Shown here: positions 26,173 through 39,751 of the stretch, piece after piece
How positions within the stretch are numbered: position 1 is the stretch's first letter
Layout: each line of letters begins with the position of its first letter
Source of the DNA: Candidatus Saccharibacteria bacterium oral taxon 488
GTDB lineage: Bacteria; Patescibacteriota; Saccharimonadia; Saccharimonadales; Saccharimonadaceae
Assembly: GCA_013100805.1 (NCBI GenBank)
Contig: CP040000.1
Location: 434,001-498,000 of the forward strand
DNA length: 64,000 nucleotides
Direction of reading: 5' to 3'
Notes under the pieces: model-generated
What the model was told of the DNA's origin: nothing
The model's database searches: none
The model's input: the letters and a program-made list of their open reading frames with translations, nothing else
Program-made: the position numbers and the translations under genes

Positions 26173-26385
26173 CCAATTTCTCCTTGGTTGATTTACTAAT
26201 GATGGCGATTCGCCTGGTGGCACAGAGTGGGCTAGCGGCGGCGTTTGCACGCAAAAACCAGCTTCTCTTAGCGCCTACGGCTTGGATTCAGCAACTCCGC
26301 CCCGTGTCTATACCTTTTCTGCCGAGCATGCAGTCTGTACACATTCAAACCACCGCGCGCTCCGAAAAGAGGAAACTCTGGAAGG

Positions 26386-26391
26386 ATTATA
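26386..26391 (-). promoter_or_regulatory. -10 box of the rpsL-rpsG unit
   Basis: Perfect TATAAT on the minus strand, with a weak TGGTAA at -35 position (26409-26414). It lies directly downstream of the rpoC terminator and leaves a leader of about 205 bases before rpsL. No other gene is seen in 26173-26467. Confidence 0.5.
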
Positions 26392-26415
26392 ACACATGTT
26401 AGGCATAATTACCAT

Positions 26416-26446
26416 AAAAAACCGCCCCGTATCCATCGGAGCGGTT
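26416..26446 (-). terminator. Rho-independent terminator after rpoC
   Basis: On the minus strand AACCGCTCC pairs with GGGGCGGTT (one G-U), followed by TTTT. It is 22 bases past the rpoC stop. Confidence 0.8.
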
Positions 26447-26467
26447 TCTGAGAAAGAGAGTGTGAGC

Positions 26468-29400
26468 TTACACAGCCACAACCAACTCCTCCTCCTGATT
26501 GTCAGCGAACTCATCCTCGCTTGGCTCGTCGGTCTCCATCTCTTCGACAGCGCCCGTTCCCACTGGGATCTTGCGGCCGATGATGACGTTTTCCTTGAGA
26601 CCATGCAAGTGGTCAGCGCGGCCAGATACGGCAGCGTTGATCAGCACGCGAGTGGTGTCCTGGAAGGACGCAGCGGATAGCCATGAGTCGCTCCAGATAG
26701 ACACCTTGGTGATACCGAGTAGCAACTGAGTGTAGCTGATGAGGTTTTTGCCCTCAGCGGCTAGTTGCTTGTTGGTGTTCACCACCGCAGCCTTGGAGAC
26801 GATGTCACCCGTCACGAAGTCGCTATCACCCGCATCTTCGATCTGGACGCGGCTGAACATCTGGCGAACGATGATCTCCAGGTGCTTGTCGGCCACGTCT
26901 TGACCCTGAGCAGCGTAAATGCGCAGCACTTCGTTGATGATGTAGCGCTGTGTGGCCTCGACACCCTTCAGGCGCATCAAGTCGTGTAGGTTCAATGAAC
27001 CGGCTGTCAAGCGGTCACCGACCTCAACAACGTCGTTAGCCTTAACGACCAATTGCATGGTACCTGGGATTTCATAGCGAGCTGGCGCGCCAGCTTCAGC
27101 AGCGATCACCAGGGTGTCTTCTGCCGCTTCAACCACACCGTCAAATGGCGCGACCAGCGGGCGAGTATCATCTTCGCCAGTTGCTAGCACGTCGCCAGCC
27201 TTGACGCTTGAACCAGCCTTGACCACGATGGTTCGACCATCCAGCGGCAGGCGCTCAACTTTGCCAGATTCTGGGGTAACTTGAACAATGTACTTTTTGC
27301 CATCTTCCCAAACATCAACCAGGCCAGCAATTTCCGTAACAAATGCCTGACCCTTTGGCGTGCGCGCCTCGAACAATTCTTCAACACGCGGCAGACCCTG
27401 GGTGATGTCGCCACCAGCCACACCAGAGTTGTGGAAGGTACGCAAGGTCAGCTGAGTACCCGGCTCACCGACTGACTGGGCAGCGATAACACCGACTGGC
27501 TGATGATTGCCGACCAATTTGCCAGTTGACATGTCAACGCCGTAGCTGCGCTGTGGAATACCGTTGAGGTTGTTGGTTGACAAGACTGACTGAATCTTGA
27601 CACTTTGGATACTTTCATCGTCATCAATTGAGTCAGCGATTTCCCGAGTGATCAATTCGTCCTTGTTGACGTGACCTGGAATTGTCTCGGCGGCGTAACG
27701 ACCAGCCAAGCGGTTCGAGAAGTCGATCATCGTTTCCTCAGTTTCTGAACGGTAGATTGCGTAACCTTCGTCGTCACCTTCAACGTCCTCAACCGTAAAG
27801 ACGTCCTGCGCCACGTCGACCAAACGACGGGTCAGGTACCCTGAGTCGGCGGTCTTGAGCGCGGTGTCAATCAGACCCTTACGCGCACCACGGGTCGCCA
27901 CGAAGGCCTCAAGGCTGGACAAACCACCGGTGTAGGAACTACGGATTGGCAGCTCGATCTCGCGGTTAGCAGCGTCGACCTGGATACCGATCATGGCGCT
28001 GGCGAGCTTGACGTTCGAGATATCACCACGAGCACCAGAGTTGACCATCATCGAGATACTGGTGTCCATGTGGGCCAGCTGATCCTGGAGGAAGGCCGTA
28101 ATCTTATTATCCACATTTCGCCAGGCATTCACCGTCAAGTTATAGCGCTCGTCCTCGGTGATCAAACCTTGGTCGAATTGCTCAGAAATCAAGGCTGCCT
28201 TGGCGTCACCCTCGGCCACGAACTCAGCGATCTCGTCAAAGTGCACGTAGTCAGTCATACCGGTCGACACGGCCGCAGTCGTGGCGAAGCGGAAGGCTTG
28301 ACCCTTCATGCGATCAGCGATCTTGGCGGTTTCCTCGGCACCGTACTTGTTGAAGATTTGTGCCAATACTTTCTTCAGCTGCTTCTTGGTCTGGACGTTG
28401 TTATCGTACGGGAAGTCCTCTGGCAGAATCTCATTAAAGAAGACCCGGCCCAAGGTTGTCTGGCGCAGCTTGCCCTTGGCATAGATGCGAATTGGTGTTT
28501 GCAATTGAATATCGCCCTTGTCGTACGCCAGTTCCGCCTCGTAGACCGAGCTAAATGCCTTGACATTATCAGTTTGCGCCTGCGGCTTGTCATAGGTCAG
28601 GTAGTAGTTACCGAGCACGATGTCCTGCGAGATATGCAGCACCGGCGCACCGTCGGCAGGCTTCAATAGGTTGTTGGTGGCGCTCATCAACTCGCGCGCC
28701 TCGGCCTGCGCTTCCTTGGAAAGCGGCAGGTGGACAGCCATCTGGTCACCGTCAAAGTCGGCGTTAAAGCCGGCACAGACCAGCGGGTGAAGCTGAATGG
28801 CCTTACCCTCGACGAGAACTGGCTGGAAGGACTGAATTGACAGGCGGTGCAAGCTCGGTGCACGGTTGAGCAGCACGTACTTGCCCTTGATCGCCTCGTC
28901 AAGCGCATCCCACACAACCGCCTCACCCGACTCGATCAGGCGAGTTGCCGAGCGGATGTTGTGGGCAAATTCGCCCTTGATCAGCCAGCTAATAACGAAC
29001 GGCTTGAATAGTTCGAGTGCCATTTGTTTTGGCAGGCCGCACTGATTGATCTTTAGTTTCGGGCCAACGACGATGACCGAGCGACCAGAGTAATCGACGC
29101 GTTTACCGAGCAGGTTCTGGCGGAAGCGGCCTTGCTTGCCTTTCAGCATATCGCTGATTGACTTGAGGCGACGACGGCTGCCAGTCGAGCTGACCGCCCG
29201 ACCACCGCGCGCTGCTGCGTTGTCGATCAAGGCGTCGACGGCTTCCTGCAACATGCGCTTTTCATTGCGCTGAATCACTTCTGGCGCATTGAGTTCGACC
29301 AGCTTCTTCAGGCGATTGTTGCGGTTGATGATGCGGCGATACAGATCGTTCAGGTCAGACGTTGCAAACCGACCACCACTGAGGGCGACCATTGGACGGA

Positions 29401-30316
29401 GGTCCGGTGGGATGACTGGCAGTACGGTCAGGCAGAGGCTAGATGGCTTGATACCGGCAGCCTGCATGCTCTCGAGCATCTTCAGGCGCTTGAGCAGTTT
29501 CTTCTCGCGCTGACCCTTGGCATGTTCGGCTTCCTCGCTCAGCTGGGCGATCAGTTCTGACAGATTGATCTCGTCCAGCAATGCCTTGAGCGCGCTGGCA
29601 CCCATGCCGACCTCAATCAGCTCGTCGTACTCTTCTGGCAAGTTACGATAATCTGTCTCCGAGATCAGCGCACCCTTGACGAGGCCCTCGAGCTGTGACT
29701 TCTTCGTGGTGTACTTGTCGTTAAGCTCGTCAACCTCGCGGCTCTGTTCCTTCGCCAGCTGCTTGATATCAGCACCGTCAGCCTCGGCGAGCTGCTCGTA
29801 GCGCATCTTGATCGCCATCCGACCAGCTTCAGTCTCGGCCTCCAGATCCGCCAGGTATTGGTCGCGGGTGATCTCATCAACCTTGAGAATGACATAGGTC
29901 GCAAAGTAAGCGATCCGCTCGATATTACGCACTGTCATCCCCAGTAGCAAGCTCATAGCGCTCGGTGTGCCGCGCATAAACCAGATGTGCGCCACTGGCG
30001 CGGCCAGCTGAATATGGCCCATGCGCTCGCGGCGGACAATTGATTTGGTGACCAGTTCGCCGTTTTTATCGACGGCGGCCTCGCGTGAACGCACGCCCTT
30101 GAGCTTGGAATCGTGCGGATTGATATCCTTGACCGGGCCAAAGATTCGCTCGCAGAACAAACCATCGCGCTCTGGCTTTTGGGTACGGTAATTGATCGTC
30201 TCTGGTTTGAGAACCTCGCCATGACTCCACTTTAGGATGTCATCAGCGCTGGCCACCGCTAGGCGCACCGCATCAAAATCGCTAATTCCGGTCGCGTTAA
30301 ATGAATATTGCGCCAT
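26468..30316 (-). CDS. rpoC: DNA-directed RNA polymerase subunit beta'
   Basis: 1282 aa. The catalytic [16 protein letters not shown] and the bridge and trigger helix regions ([35 protein letters not shown]) are present. Both zinc sites are missing. The N-terminal CxC/CxxC ribbon is replaced by a short segment between ERIFGPVKD and [13 protein letters not shown]. The second cluster, normally LTCETRYGVCAKCYG, reads [15 protein letters not shown]. It follows rpoB by one base and ends in a terminator. Confidence 0.98.
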   Translation of the reverse strand: MAQYSFNATGISDFDAVRLAVASADDILKWSHGEVLKPETINYRTQKPERDGLFCERIFGPVKDINPHDSKLKGVRSREAAVDKNGELVTKSIVRRERMGHIQLAAPVAHIWFMRGTPSAMSLLLGMTVRNIERIAYFATYVILKVDEITRDQYLADLEAETEAGRMAIKMRYEQLAEADGADIKQLAKEQSREVDELNDKYTTKKSQLEGLVKGALISETDYRNLPEEYDELIEVGMGASALKALLDEINLSELIAQLSEEAEHAKGQREKKLLKRLKMLESMQAAGIKPSSLCLTVLPVIPPDLRPMVALSGGRFATSDLNDLYRRIINRNNRLKKLVELNAPEVIQRNEKRMLQEAVDALIDNAAARGGRAVSSTGSRRRLKSISDMLKGKQGRFRQNLLGKRVDYSGRSVIVVGPKLKINQCGLPKQMALELFKPFVISWLIKGEFAHNIRSATRLIESGEAVVWDALDEAIKGKYVLLNRAPSLHRLSIQSFQPVLVEGKAIQLHPLVCAGFNADFDGDQMAVHLPLSKEAQAEARELMSATNNLLKPADGAPVLHISQDIVLGNYYLTYDKPQAQTDNVKAFSSVYEAELAYDKGDIQLQTPIRIYAKGKLRQTTLGRVFFNEILPEDFPYDNNVQTKKQLKKVLAQIFNKYGAEETAKIADRMKGQAFRFATTAAVSTGMTDYVHFDEIAEFVAEGDAKAALISEQFDQGLITEDERYNLTVNAWRNVDNKITAFLQDQLAHMDTSISMMVNSGARGDISNVKLASAMIGIQVDAANREIELPIRSSYTGGLSSLEAFVATRGARKGLIDTALKTADSGYLTRRLVDVAQDVFTVEDVEGDDEGYAIYRSETEETMIDFSNRLAGRYAAETIPGHVNKDELITREIADSIDDDESIQSVKIQSVLSTNNLNGIPQRSYGVDMSTGKLVGNHQPVGVIAAQSVGEPGTQLTLRTFHNSGVAGGDITQGLPRVEELFEARTPKGQAFVTEIAGLVDVWEDGKKYIVQVTPESGKVERLPLDGRTIVVKAGSSVKAGDVLATGEDDTRPLVAPFDGVVEAAEDTLVIAAEAGAPARYEIPGTMQLVVKANDVVEVGDRLTAGSLNLHDLMRLKGVEATQRYIINEVLRIYAAQGQDVADKHLEIIVRQMFSRVQIEDAGDSDFVTGDIVSKAAVVNTNKQLAAEGKNLISYTQLLLGITKVSIWSDSWLSAASFQDTTRVLINAAVSGRADHLHGLKENVIIGRKIPVGTGAVEEMETDEPSEDEFADNQEEELVVAV

Positions 30317-30317
30317 C

Positions 30318-33671
<3,354 letters not shown>

Positions 33672-33691
33672 AGGCGTTACTCCTCGCATTG

Positions 33692-33697
33692 ATTATA
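33692..33697 (-). promoter_or_regulatory. -10 box (TATAAT) of rpoBC
   Basis: Perfect TATAAT on the minus strand; transcription should start near 33685, giving a leader of about 14 bases that carries the GAGGAG site for the GTG start at 33671. The -35 is weak. The 33698-33859 stretch shows no gene. Confidence 0.5.
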
Positions 33698-33859
33698 ATT
33701 GGTGATCACGGCCGGAAGATCTCTTAGTCTCAGCACGAGCCCGAGGTTTGCCCGCCCATCAAGCTCGCCCCTCGCTAAAACTACACTACTTCACTGTGAC
33801 ACATTATGACGCATGAGGCGATGAATTGCAAGAGAAAAATGATGAAAAATTGACCATTG

Positions 33860-34522
33860 TTAAGCTACGGCCAGTTCTAAACGGAGACACACTTCACCCA
33901 GTAATCTAGCTGCACGCTCACCGTCAGTGATCGTCGCTAACCATTCCCAGCTTCCATCAGTTTGAAGCTGCGCCGTGTGTAGTCGATAATTACCAGCGAT
34001 ACCGCCAACCGAGTCATGTTTGACAATACGACTAACTTGGTGATTTTGTGGATTAATATCTTTGACGTGACCCGGTAGCAATAGAGCCTGCTCGTCAATA
34101 TACATACCAAGATATATTAGCTGATTATTTGGCCCAGTCTCATGATTAAGTACTGCACTTACCAGTCCCCGAAACAGATCCCAGCGTTTCATATTTCTAG
34201 CCCCATACCGCTCGAGATATATCAGATTATTATCCTGTACATCCGGAATATCTGAGGCCAAGCCTAAGGTGTCGGTTCGACCTACACTTGCTGCCGCCTT
34301 GATTGACGCATCTGCGAGCGCAACATAGATACCACCCTCGGCAAGATCGGCTTGCCTCCGAAGTACTTCGGGCGTAAACTGTTCAGATTGATACAATCGC
34401 CTTGTCTCGCAAGCGCTGATATCTGGCTTCACATGTACGAGAGACTCAACCCACAAGTGGCGTAGCTCATCACACAATGAATCGGTAATATCACCACCAC
34501 TTAATCGAACTGTCTCGATCAT
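33860..34522 (-). CDS. Unknown 220-aa protein
   Basis: A soluble protein with mixed alpha/beta character (DLAEGGIYVALADASIKAAA, NNQLIYLGMYIDEQAL). No recognised motif and no membrane segment. AGGAGAGGAC precedes the ATG, so it is conventionally translated. It is downstream of tmk on the same strand and may be in one unit with dcd and tmk (25-base gap). Function not assignable. Confidence 0.6.
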   Translation of the reverse strand: MIETVRLSGGDITDSLCDELRHLWVESLVHVKPDISACETRRLYQSEQFTPEVLRRQADLAEGGIYVALADASIKAAASVGRTDTLGLASDIPDVQDNNLIYLERYGARNMKRWDLFRGLVSAVLNHETGPNNQLIYLGMYIDEQALLLPGHVKDINPQNHQVSRIVKHDSVGGIAGNYRLHTAQLQTDGSWEWLATITDGERAARLLGEVCLRLELAVA

Positions 34523-34547
34523 GTCCTCTCCTGTTTATGAAAATATA

Positions 34548-35195
34548 CTACAAGTATCGAGTAATGCTGTCAAGAATCCGCGCGTGTACTTCCTTCGGCG
34601 TGCCGGTGGCTGACAATAGCGGGATATTTCGCTCGGCGGCGATGGCCTCATAGGCGTGGTTAACTCTGTCCTGAAACGACTGCTCACGCGACTCAAATGT
34701 ATCAGGATGAGTGATGCGCCCGCGCTCCGCGATGCGCTGCTGGCGCTGGGTGTCGCTGAGCGTCAAGACCACCATCGCGTCCGGCTGCAGATATCGCACA
34801 TCGGTAAATAACTTTGTCATCCGCATGATCTCCTCCGTATCCAGCCCATCGCCATAGCCCTGATAAGCCAGTGTCGAGATGTAATTACGCGCGCTGAGGA
34901 CGATCTCGCCGCGCTGCAGAGCTGGCTGAATCTTTTCGCGCCACAACTCCCGCCGCGCCGCTGAGAACAACGCTAGGTTAATTTCACTGGAACGTACTAG
35001 GTCGCCATTCTTAACGATGCGCCTCAGTTCATTGGCTACCGGCGTCGACTTTTCTGGATCGTCGCTGCCTGGCTCTTCGACCACACACACGACGCGGCCG
35101 CGCGCCTGAAAATAATCCGCCAGCATGGCTACTTGGGTTGACTTGCCCGTGCCGTCGTTGCCTTCGATGACGATGTATCGACCGGGACGGTTCAT
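34548..35195 (-). CDS. tmk: Thymidylate kinase
   Basis: 215 aa. P-loop GNDGTGKSTQVAML near residue 12, the DR-type motif in SARNYISTLAYQGYG, and a LID region with QQRIAERGRI. It phosphorylates dTMP to dTDP. Its start overlaps the end of the dCTP deaminase gene by four bases, so the two steps toward dTTP are coupled. thyA and folA are nearby. Confidence 0.93.
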   Translation of the reverse strand: MNRPGRYIVIEGNDGTGKSTQVAMLADYFQARGRVVCVVEEPGSDDPEKSTPVANELRRIVKNGDLVRSSEINLALFSAARRELWREKIQPALQRGEIVLSARNYISTLAYQGYGDGLDTEEIMRMTKLFTDVRYLQPDAMVVLTLSDTQRQQRIAERGRITHPDTFESREQSFQDRVNHAYEAIAAERNIPLLSATGTPKEVHARILDSITRYL

Positions 35196-35911
35196 TTGAT
35201 ACCCTCGCCTAGGCCATTAATAATCGCCGGAGCATGACGCCGATCCTTGAACGCCCGCGGCAGCATCGTTTCTGGCCGCCAACTATGGATAAGCTCAGCG
35301 AGGTCGTCGGTGTGCTGATACTTGCCGCTCATGCCGCCACGCCCGTCAGCATAGCCACCATCAACCGGCCCGGTATGGTGGAAAATTAATTGCCCGATGC
35401 GCTCGCCAACTGGCAGTACCACGCTTTCATGCTTGTTCAAATTGTAAATCTCGAGCGTAATCCGATTGATATAACCCGGGTCGATCCAACCCGCGTCAAA
35501 ACACACCGCCACACCATTACGGCCCCACGAGCTGCGGCTCTTCACCTCAGCCGCGCCGCCATGCGCCCGAATGCCCACGAACTCATGGGTATGCGCCAAA
35601 ATCCGCTCGCCAGGACGCAGTACAATGATCGGATGCTCATCCGGAATATTACGAAACCGCGTAAAGCCGTTATGTTCGCACCACTCGGCATGTGGTATCG
35701 CCATCAGCGGCCCCTTGAAATACCGCGCCACCTCCGCTTCGTCAAATGGATTATAAACGCTTGACTGATCATCAAATTCCTGCTTATAAAAATAATGCCC
35801 CAGCGTAAAATCCAGGCTGGCTTCGGACACATTGTCCGGAGTAAACGGCGTACAGACAATCGTCCCCTCCTCGATCGCCGCCAAAATTTCCCGGTTTGAA
35901 TACACGCTCAT
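35192..35911 (-). CDS. dcd: dCTP deaminase family protein
   Basis: 239 aa. Family motifs: EVKSRSSWGRNGV (substrate loop with SSxxR), AGWIDPGYINRITLEIYN with the catalytic Glu, VGERIGQLIF and GKYQ near the C-terminus. It converts dCTP to dUTP, or to dUMP if bifunctional; the sequence alone does not decide. It is longer than E. coli Dcd (193 aa), with extra residues at the C-terminus. GAGGAGG precedes the ATG. Overlaps tmk. Confidence 0.9.
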   Translation of the reverse strand: MSVYSNREILAAIEEGTIVCTPFTPDNVSEASLDFTLGHYFYKQEFDDQSSVYNPFDEAEVARYFKGPLMAIPHAEWCEHNGFTRFRNIPDEHPIIVLRPGERILAHTHEFVGIRAHGGAAEVKSRSSWGRNGVAVCFDAGWIDPGYINRITLEIYNLNKHESVVLPVGERIGQLIFHHTGPVDGGYADGRGGMSGKYQHTDDLAELIHSWRPETMLPRAFKDRRHAPAIINGLGEGIK

Positions 35912-36012
35912 GCCGCGCCTCCTCTTGTTTATCTTACCTCACTCCCCCGAGTGATTCTATTATGGCAATATTTGCCCGCTCGGGCAAGCTTTTCGTAAAT
36001 TTTACATCATGC

Positions 36013-36018
36013 TAGACT
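36013..36018 (+). promoter_or_regulatory. -10 box (TAGACT) of folA, leaderless type
   Basis: TAGACT with an extended TGC, six bases before the ATG. No Shine-Dalgarno sequence. Confidence 0.4.
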
Positions 36019-36024
36019 GGGGTT

Positions 36025-36522
36025 ATGGAGAAAGCCATCATCGTTGCCTATGATACCAACCGTGCTATCGGCCAAGGTGGTGATTTGCCGTGGGGGCGGA
36101 GCTTACCGGCGGATCTGGCGCAGTTCAAGCGGCTAACCAAAGGTAGCGACGTCATTATGGGCCGAAAAACCTTTGAGTCAATTGGCCGTCGTCCGCTGCC
36201 GGAGCGCGAAAACATCGTTATTTCCTCGCGGCCAACGGGCGTCAAAGGCGTCCTCACGGCAGTGAACTTAGAAAGCGCCCTAGTGCTAGCTCGTTACAAA
36301 ACCTTCATCATCGGCGGCGCACAGGTGTATGGCGATGCGCTGAACACACCAGAGATTGACACCATTTACGCCACTGAGGTCGACGCTGCATTCCCAGACG
36401 CCGACACCTTTTTCCCAGAGATTGACATGACCACCTGGCAGGAAGTGAGCCGCGTCCATCATCCCGCGGACACCGAGAACAAGCACGACTTTGATTTTGT
36501 GATATATCGCCGGATAATTTAG
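36025..36522 (+). CDS. folA: Dihydrofolate reductase
   Basis: 165 aa. IIVAYDTNRAIGQGGDLPWG, VIMGRKTFESIGRRPLPERENIVIS and FIIGGAQVYGDAL cover the folate and NADPH sites. The usual catalytic acid position after PW is shifted but SLPADLAQFKRLT fits the active-site helix. It regenerates tetrahydrofolate consumed by ThyA, encoded convergently downstream. Confidence 0.95.
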   Translation: MEKAIIVAYDTNRAIGQGGDLPWGRSLPADLAQFKRLTKGSDVIMGRKTFESIGRRPLPERENIVISSRPTGVKGVLTAVNLESALVLARYKTFIIGGAQVYGDALNTPEIDTIYATEVDAAFPDADTFFPEIDMTTWQEVSRVHHPADTENKHDFDFVIYRRII

Positions 36523-36547
36523 TACGCTAACAAATTGTCCGAACACA

Positions 36548-37486
36548 CTACACCGCAATCGGCGCCTTGATCGGCGGATGATGCTCGTAATTTTCCAAGC
36601 GAATATCATCGATCGTGAAGTCATCAATATTCTTGATATCCGGATTCAGCCACAGTTTCGGTAGCGGCAGCGGCTGGCGCGATAACTGCTCATCTACCTG
36701 CGCGCGGTGATTGTTATAAATATGCGCACTATTCAGGGTGTGGATGAATTCGCCGGGCTGCTTGTTAGTTACCTGGGCGATCATTGATAGCAGCAGTGTA
36801 TAGCTGGCGATATTAAACGGTACGCCGAGGAACATGTCCGCTGAACGCTGGGTCAGCGCCAAATCCAGTTTATCTTTCTCGCCATTTTCACCTGGCCGAA
36901 CATTGAACTGGAACATAGTGTGGCACGGCGGCAGTCCGCCCGACTGCACGATATCGTCAATTTCCGCTACGTTCCAGGCACTGACGATGTTGCGCCGCGA
37001 CGTCGGATTGTTCTGTATCATGTTGATGGCATTTTGGATTTGGTCAATCGTCCCGCCCTTGCCGTCGGGCCATTTGCGCCACTGCACGCCGTAGACCGGC
37101 CCCAAATTACCCCACTCCTCGGCAAAGGCATGATCGGTCGCAATTTTTTTAATAAACGCTTTCATGCCAGCGCGCCACTCTTCGCCGTTAATCTCTGGAA
37201 TGTCCTGACCGGTTTTTTCCAAATAATTCTTATACGGCCACTCGTCCCAAATATGCACGCCGTTTTGTGCCAAATATTCAATATTACCGGTGCCTTTGAG
37301 AAACCACAGCAGCTCATGCGCCACGCTATTAAAATACAGTTTTTTGGTAGTCATGGCCGGAAACCCGTCCGCCAAATCATACCGCGTTTGTACACCAAAA
37401 ACTTCCGTGGTACCCGTGCCCGTCCGGTCGCCTTTTTTCACGCCGCTGTCACGAACCTGCCGCAGTGTATTCAGATATTGTCTCAT
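36548..37486 (-). CDS. thyA: Thymidylate synthase
   Basis: 312 aa from the ATG at 37486, which has GAGGAGGGG upstream; a longer frame begins without a signal. The catalytic cysteine is in [12 protein letters not shown], and [16 protein letters not shown] binds dUMP. It makes dTMP from dUMP with methylene-tetrahydrofolate. It is convergent with folA. A short insertion around [10 protein letters not shown] is normal for the family. Confidence 0.96.
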   Translation of the reverse strand: MRQYLNTLRQVRDSGVKKGDRTGTGTTEVFGVQTRYDLADGFPAMTTKKLYFNSVAHELLWFLKGTGNIEYLAQNGVHIWDEWPYKNYLEKTGQDIPEINGEEWRAGMKAFIKKIATDHAFAEEWGNLGPVYGVQWRKWPDGKGGTIDQIQNAINMIQNNPTSRRNIVSAWNVAEIDDIVQSGGLPPCHTMFQFNVRPGENGEKDKLDLALTQRSADMFLGVPFNIASYTLLLSMIAQVTNKQPGEFIHTLNSAHIYNNHRAQVDEQLSRQPLPLPKLWLNPDIKNIDDFTIDDIRLENYEHHPPIKAPIAV

Positions 37487-37615
37487 AGCCCCTCCTCGTC
37501 TTTTCTTAATTATGACAATATCCCAGCATAACCACAAGCGAAAATGGCGGTAGTTTTAACAACGGTCGCTGTATTAACTATTCTTTATAAATCACAATGC
37601 GAGACTGCTCGGAGT

Positions 37616-38215
37616 CTAATCTAGCTTGCTCAGCACCTTATCCACCAGTCCGTATTTTACCGCTTCCTGAGGACTCATCCAGTAATCACGCTCCATGTCA
37701 GCCTTGACTTTAGAGAGTTTCTGGCCGGTGTTTTTGGCCATGATTTTCGCCAGCATTTCCTTCACTTCCAGCGTTTCTTTCAGGTCGATCTCCATGTCGG
37801 TTACCTTACCGCGCGTGCCGCTTGACGGCTGATGAATCATCACCTTGGCGTGCGGCAAGCAGAACCGCTTGCCCTTGGCGCCAGAGCTAAGCAGAAACGC
37901 GCCCATGCTGGCCTGCAAGCCAATGCCATAGGTTGCCACGTCCGGCTTGATAAAATTCATGGTATCGTAAATCGCCATGCCATCATAGACGCTGCCGCCC
38001 GGGCTATTGATGTAGAGTGAGATATCCGCCTCTGGATCAACGTATGCCAGATGTAGCAGCTGTGCCACCACGCTGTTGGCGGTGTGCTCGTTAACCTCCT
38101 CGCCCAGGAAAACAATCCGCTCGTTTAAGAGGCGCGAATAGATATCAAACGCCCGCTCGCCGTCGGCTGACTTTTCGATGACGGTGGGGATGAGATACGA
38201 TGTTGTCTTCTTCAT
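37616..38215 (-). CDS. clpP: ATP-dependent Clp protease proteolytic subunit
   Basis: 199 aa. Catalytic triad Ser103 ([11 protein letters not shown]), His128 (VMIHQPSSG) and Asp177 (MERDYWMS). [19 protein letters not shown] forms the oxyanion region. It degrades proteins with ClpX or ClpC partners, which are not in this window. The start is leaderless: TATAAT ends eight bases before the ATG. Confidence 0.97.
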   Translation of the reverse strand: MKKTTSYLIPTVIEKSADGERAFDIYSRLLNERIVFLGEEVNEHTANSVVAQLLHLAYVDPEADISLYINSPGGSVYDGMAIYDTMNFIKPDVATYGIGLQASMGAFLLSSGAKGKRFCLPHAKVMIHQPSSGTRGKVTDMEIDLKETLEVKEMLAKIMAKNTGQKLSKVKADMERDYWMSPQEAVKYGLVDKVLSKLD

Positions 38216-38223
38216 ACACAGTT

Positions 38224-38229
38224 ATTATA
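38224..38229 (-). promoter_or_regulatory. -10 box (TATAAT) of clpP, leaderless type
   Basis: Perfect TATAAT on the minus strand, eight bases before the ATG. Confidence 0.5.
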
Positions 38230-38270
38230 TAAGCTTAGCTCGCCGCTGTAAAGAATAGCCTGTCAGTCCA

Positions 38271-39653
38271 TTATATATTGAGACTTTTTATCAACCGCTC
38301 TTGTCCTACACGTATTAACTCCTGTGCCTCCTCAGTATGGAGCGGTACTAAGCGGACGTAGACCTGGCCCGATTGCTGTCCAGCGGCGACCAATATACCG
38401 AGCTGTTCATCAATATACGCAACGTGTTCAAAGCTATTCTCGCCATATTTAATACTCTCATCCCATATGCTTGGATTTAATATGGCACTATTACGCCCTC
38501 CTGACCATGTCGCAAAGACACCCATCCGGTCAATAGGGTTACTCCAGTGCTTTGCGTGAACTATTGGGCCAATAAAAATTGTATCTGCATCCGGGGCTAT
38601 TTGACGTAGTGCATGACCCTCTGGTATATCCAGAGTAACACCGATCTGGTCATGCCTGTTACAGCCAATGGGAATCACACCTGTACCTTCCGACGGTGTT
38701 GTGATGTGGTGAATTGGCCGTGTTGGATCGAGAAAGGCAATCTCAGTGGCAGAGAATATTGGTCTCGTTGGGTCTCCGGAATTAAATGATTCGCTATTAC
38801 CCATGATGCTATACGTCGAAGCATAAGGATCTGATTCCCCGCTATCATCTTTCTCTAATCCATACCCTGCAGCGATAATGTTCTGAATAGAAGCAACGTG
38901 GGAACTATGGCGCAAATCTTTTACCTCCTTGTCACCATCTTGCCTTACCCATGACTGCAGGGCCCACGCATGGCCAAGACCGCGCTCGACACCCTCTGGC
39001 GCAAGCATATGTCCCAATTCGTGTGCAATCGTACCAATGGACACGCCACCCACGTCACGTACAAATGCAACCGGAGGCCGCCCATCATCATACATCGTTA
39101 GACCGGAGTAGTAGTATTCTTTTGTATCACCAGAATCGACGATAACCAGTACTATCTTACTTCCTGTTTCACGCGCGTGGGCTTGACCAATTAATTTAAG
39201 TATGTTCTTACTATAGGCAGACTGTTCGCCATCCTCAGTTATTCGTGTTGTGTCAGGCAAGTGGCCGTCCCGCGTGAACGTCACATTAAGATCATATAGA
39301 TATTCAGTTGTTAGTGCGATACGCCCAAGGGCGCTTGATACCCCAGAGCTAATTTTTTCAATACCTTGATGAGGCTCTGCGTTTTCTGGCAATAATTGCA
39401 CGACAACAACATTTCGCGATTCCGGCGGCGGAACTTTTCGATCGTTATTGTGCTGTATCGGTATATTTTGACCTTGTTCTGATCCTAGATTTTTTATAGC
39501 CTCACCGATAAGAGTTCCAGCGCCCAAGCATCCAGCACCAAGCGCCATACCTCCCAAAAAACTGCGACGGCTAACCTTCTTGCCGCTCCCGTCTGTCTCT
39601 TGGAGATGCCCAGACTCCAACTCTGGACGCTCAGACTTTGAGGATTCACACAT
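38271..39653 (-). CDS. Predicted Tat-exported zinc metalloprotease, 460 aa
   Basis: SRRSFLGGMALGAGCLGAGT at residues 28-47 is a twin-arginine signal motif followed by a hydrophobic stretch. IAHELGHMLAPEG (about residue 215) is an HExxH zinc-protease site, like the M12/reprolysin-type HELGH. Between them is a soluble region with KIVLVIVDSGD. The C-terminal half is beta-rich. It would act outside the cell. It has a consensus promoter and no leader. No specific family is secure, and Tat genes are not visible in this window. Confidence 0.65.
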   Translation of the reverse strand: MCESSKSERPELESGHLQETDGSGKKVSRRSFLGGMALGAGCLGAGTLIGEAIKNLGSEQGQNIPIQHNNDRKVPPPESRNVVVVQLLPENAEPHQGIEKISSGVSSALGRIALTTEYLYDLNVTFTRDGHLPDTTRITEDGEQSAYSKNILKLIGQAHARETGSKIVLVIVDSGDTKEYYYSGLTMYDDGRPPVAFVRDVGGVSIGTIAHELGHMLAPEGVERGLGHAWALQSWVRQDGDKEVKDLRHSSHVASIQNIIAAGYGLEKDDSGESDPYASTYSIMGNSESFNSGDPTRPIFSATEIAFLDPTRPIHHITTPSEGTGVIPIGCNRHDQIGVTLDIPEGHALRQIAPDADTIFIGPIVHAKHWSNPIDRMGVFATWSGGRNSAILNPSIWDESIKYGENSFEHVAYIDEQLGILVAAGQQSGQVYVRLVPLHTEEAQELIRVGQERLIKSLNI

Positions 39654-39661
39654 ATTTTGCC

Positions 39662-39690
39662 ATTATACCAACTAGTTGTAAGTTTGTCAA
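39662..39690 (-). promoter_or_regulatory. Consensus promoter of the metalloprotease gene
   Basis: TTGACA, 17 bases, TATAAT, both perfect, on the minus strand. The -10 ends eight bases before the ATG, so the transcript is essentially leaderless. The -35 abuts the tig terminator. Confidence 0.85.
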
Positions 39691-39722
39691 TAAAACAGGG
39701 GCGACCCTTTCGCCATCCCCTG
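39691..39722 (-). terminator. Rho-independent terminator after tig
   Basis: On the minus strand CAGGGG and CCCCTG, with further internal pairing, then TTTTATT. Confidence 0.8.
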
Positions 39723-39751
39723 CTTCAGATTATTTTATTGCTACGCCGTCG

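Noticed and set aside
28070..28669. Plus-strand open frame of 199 codons inside rpoC
   Set aside because: Antisense shadow of a highly conserved gene; no ribosome binding site and no recognisable motif.
33672..33689. ATG at 33689 as the rpoB start
   Set aside because: It lies two bases after a TATAAT box and so upstream of the likely transcription start; the GTG at 33671 has a good GAGGAG site.
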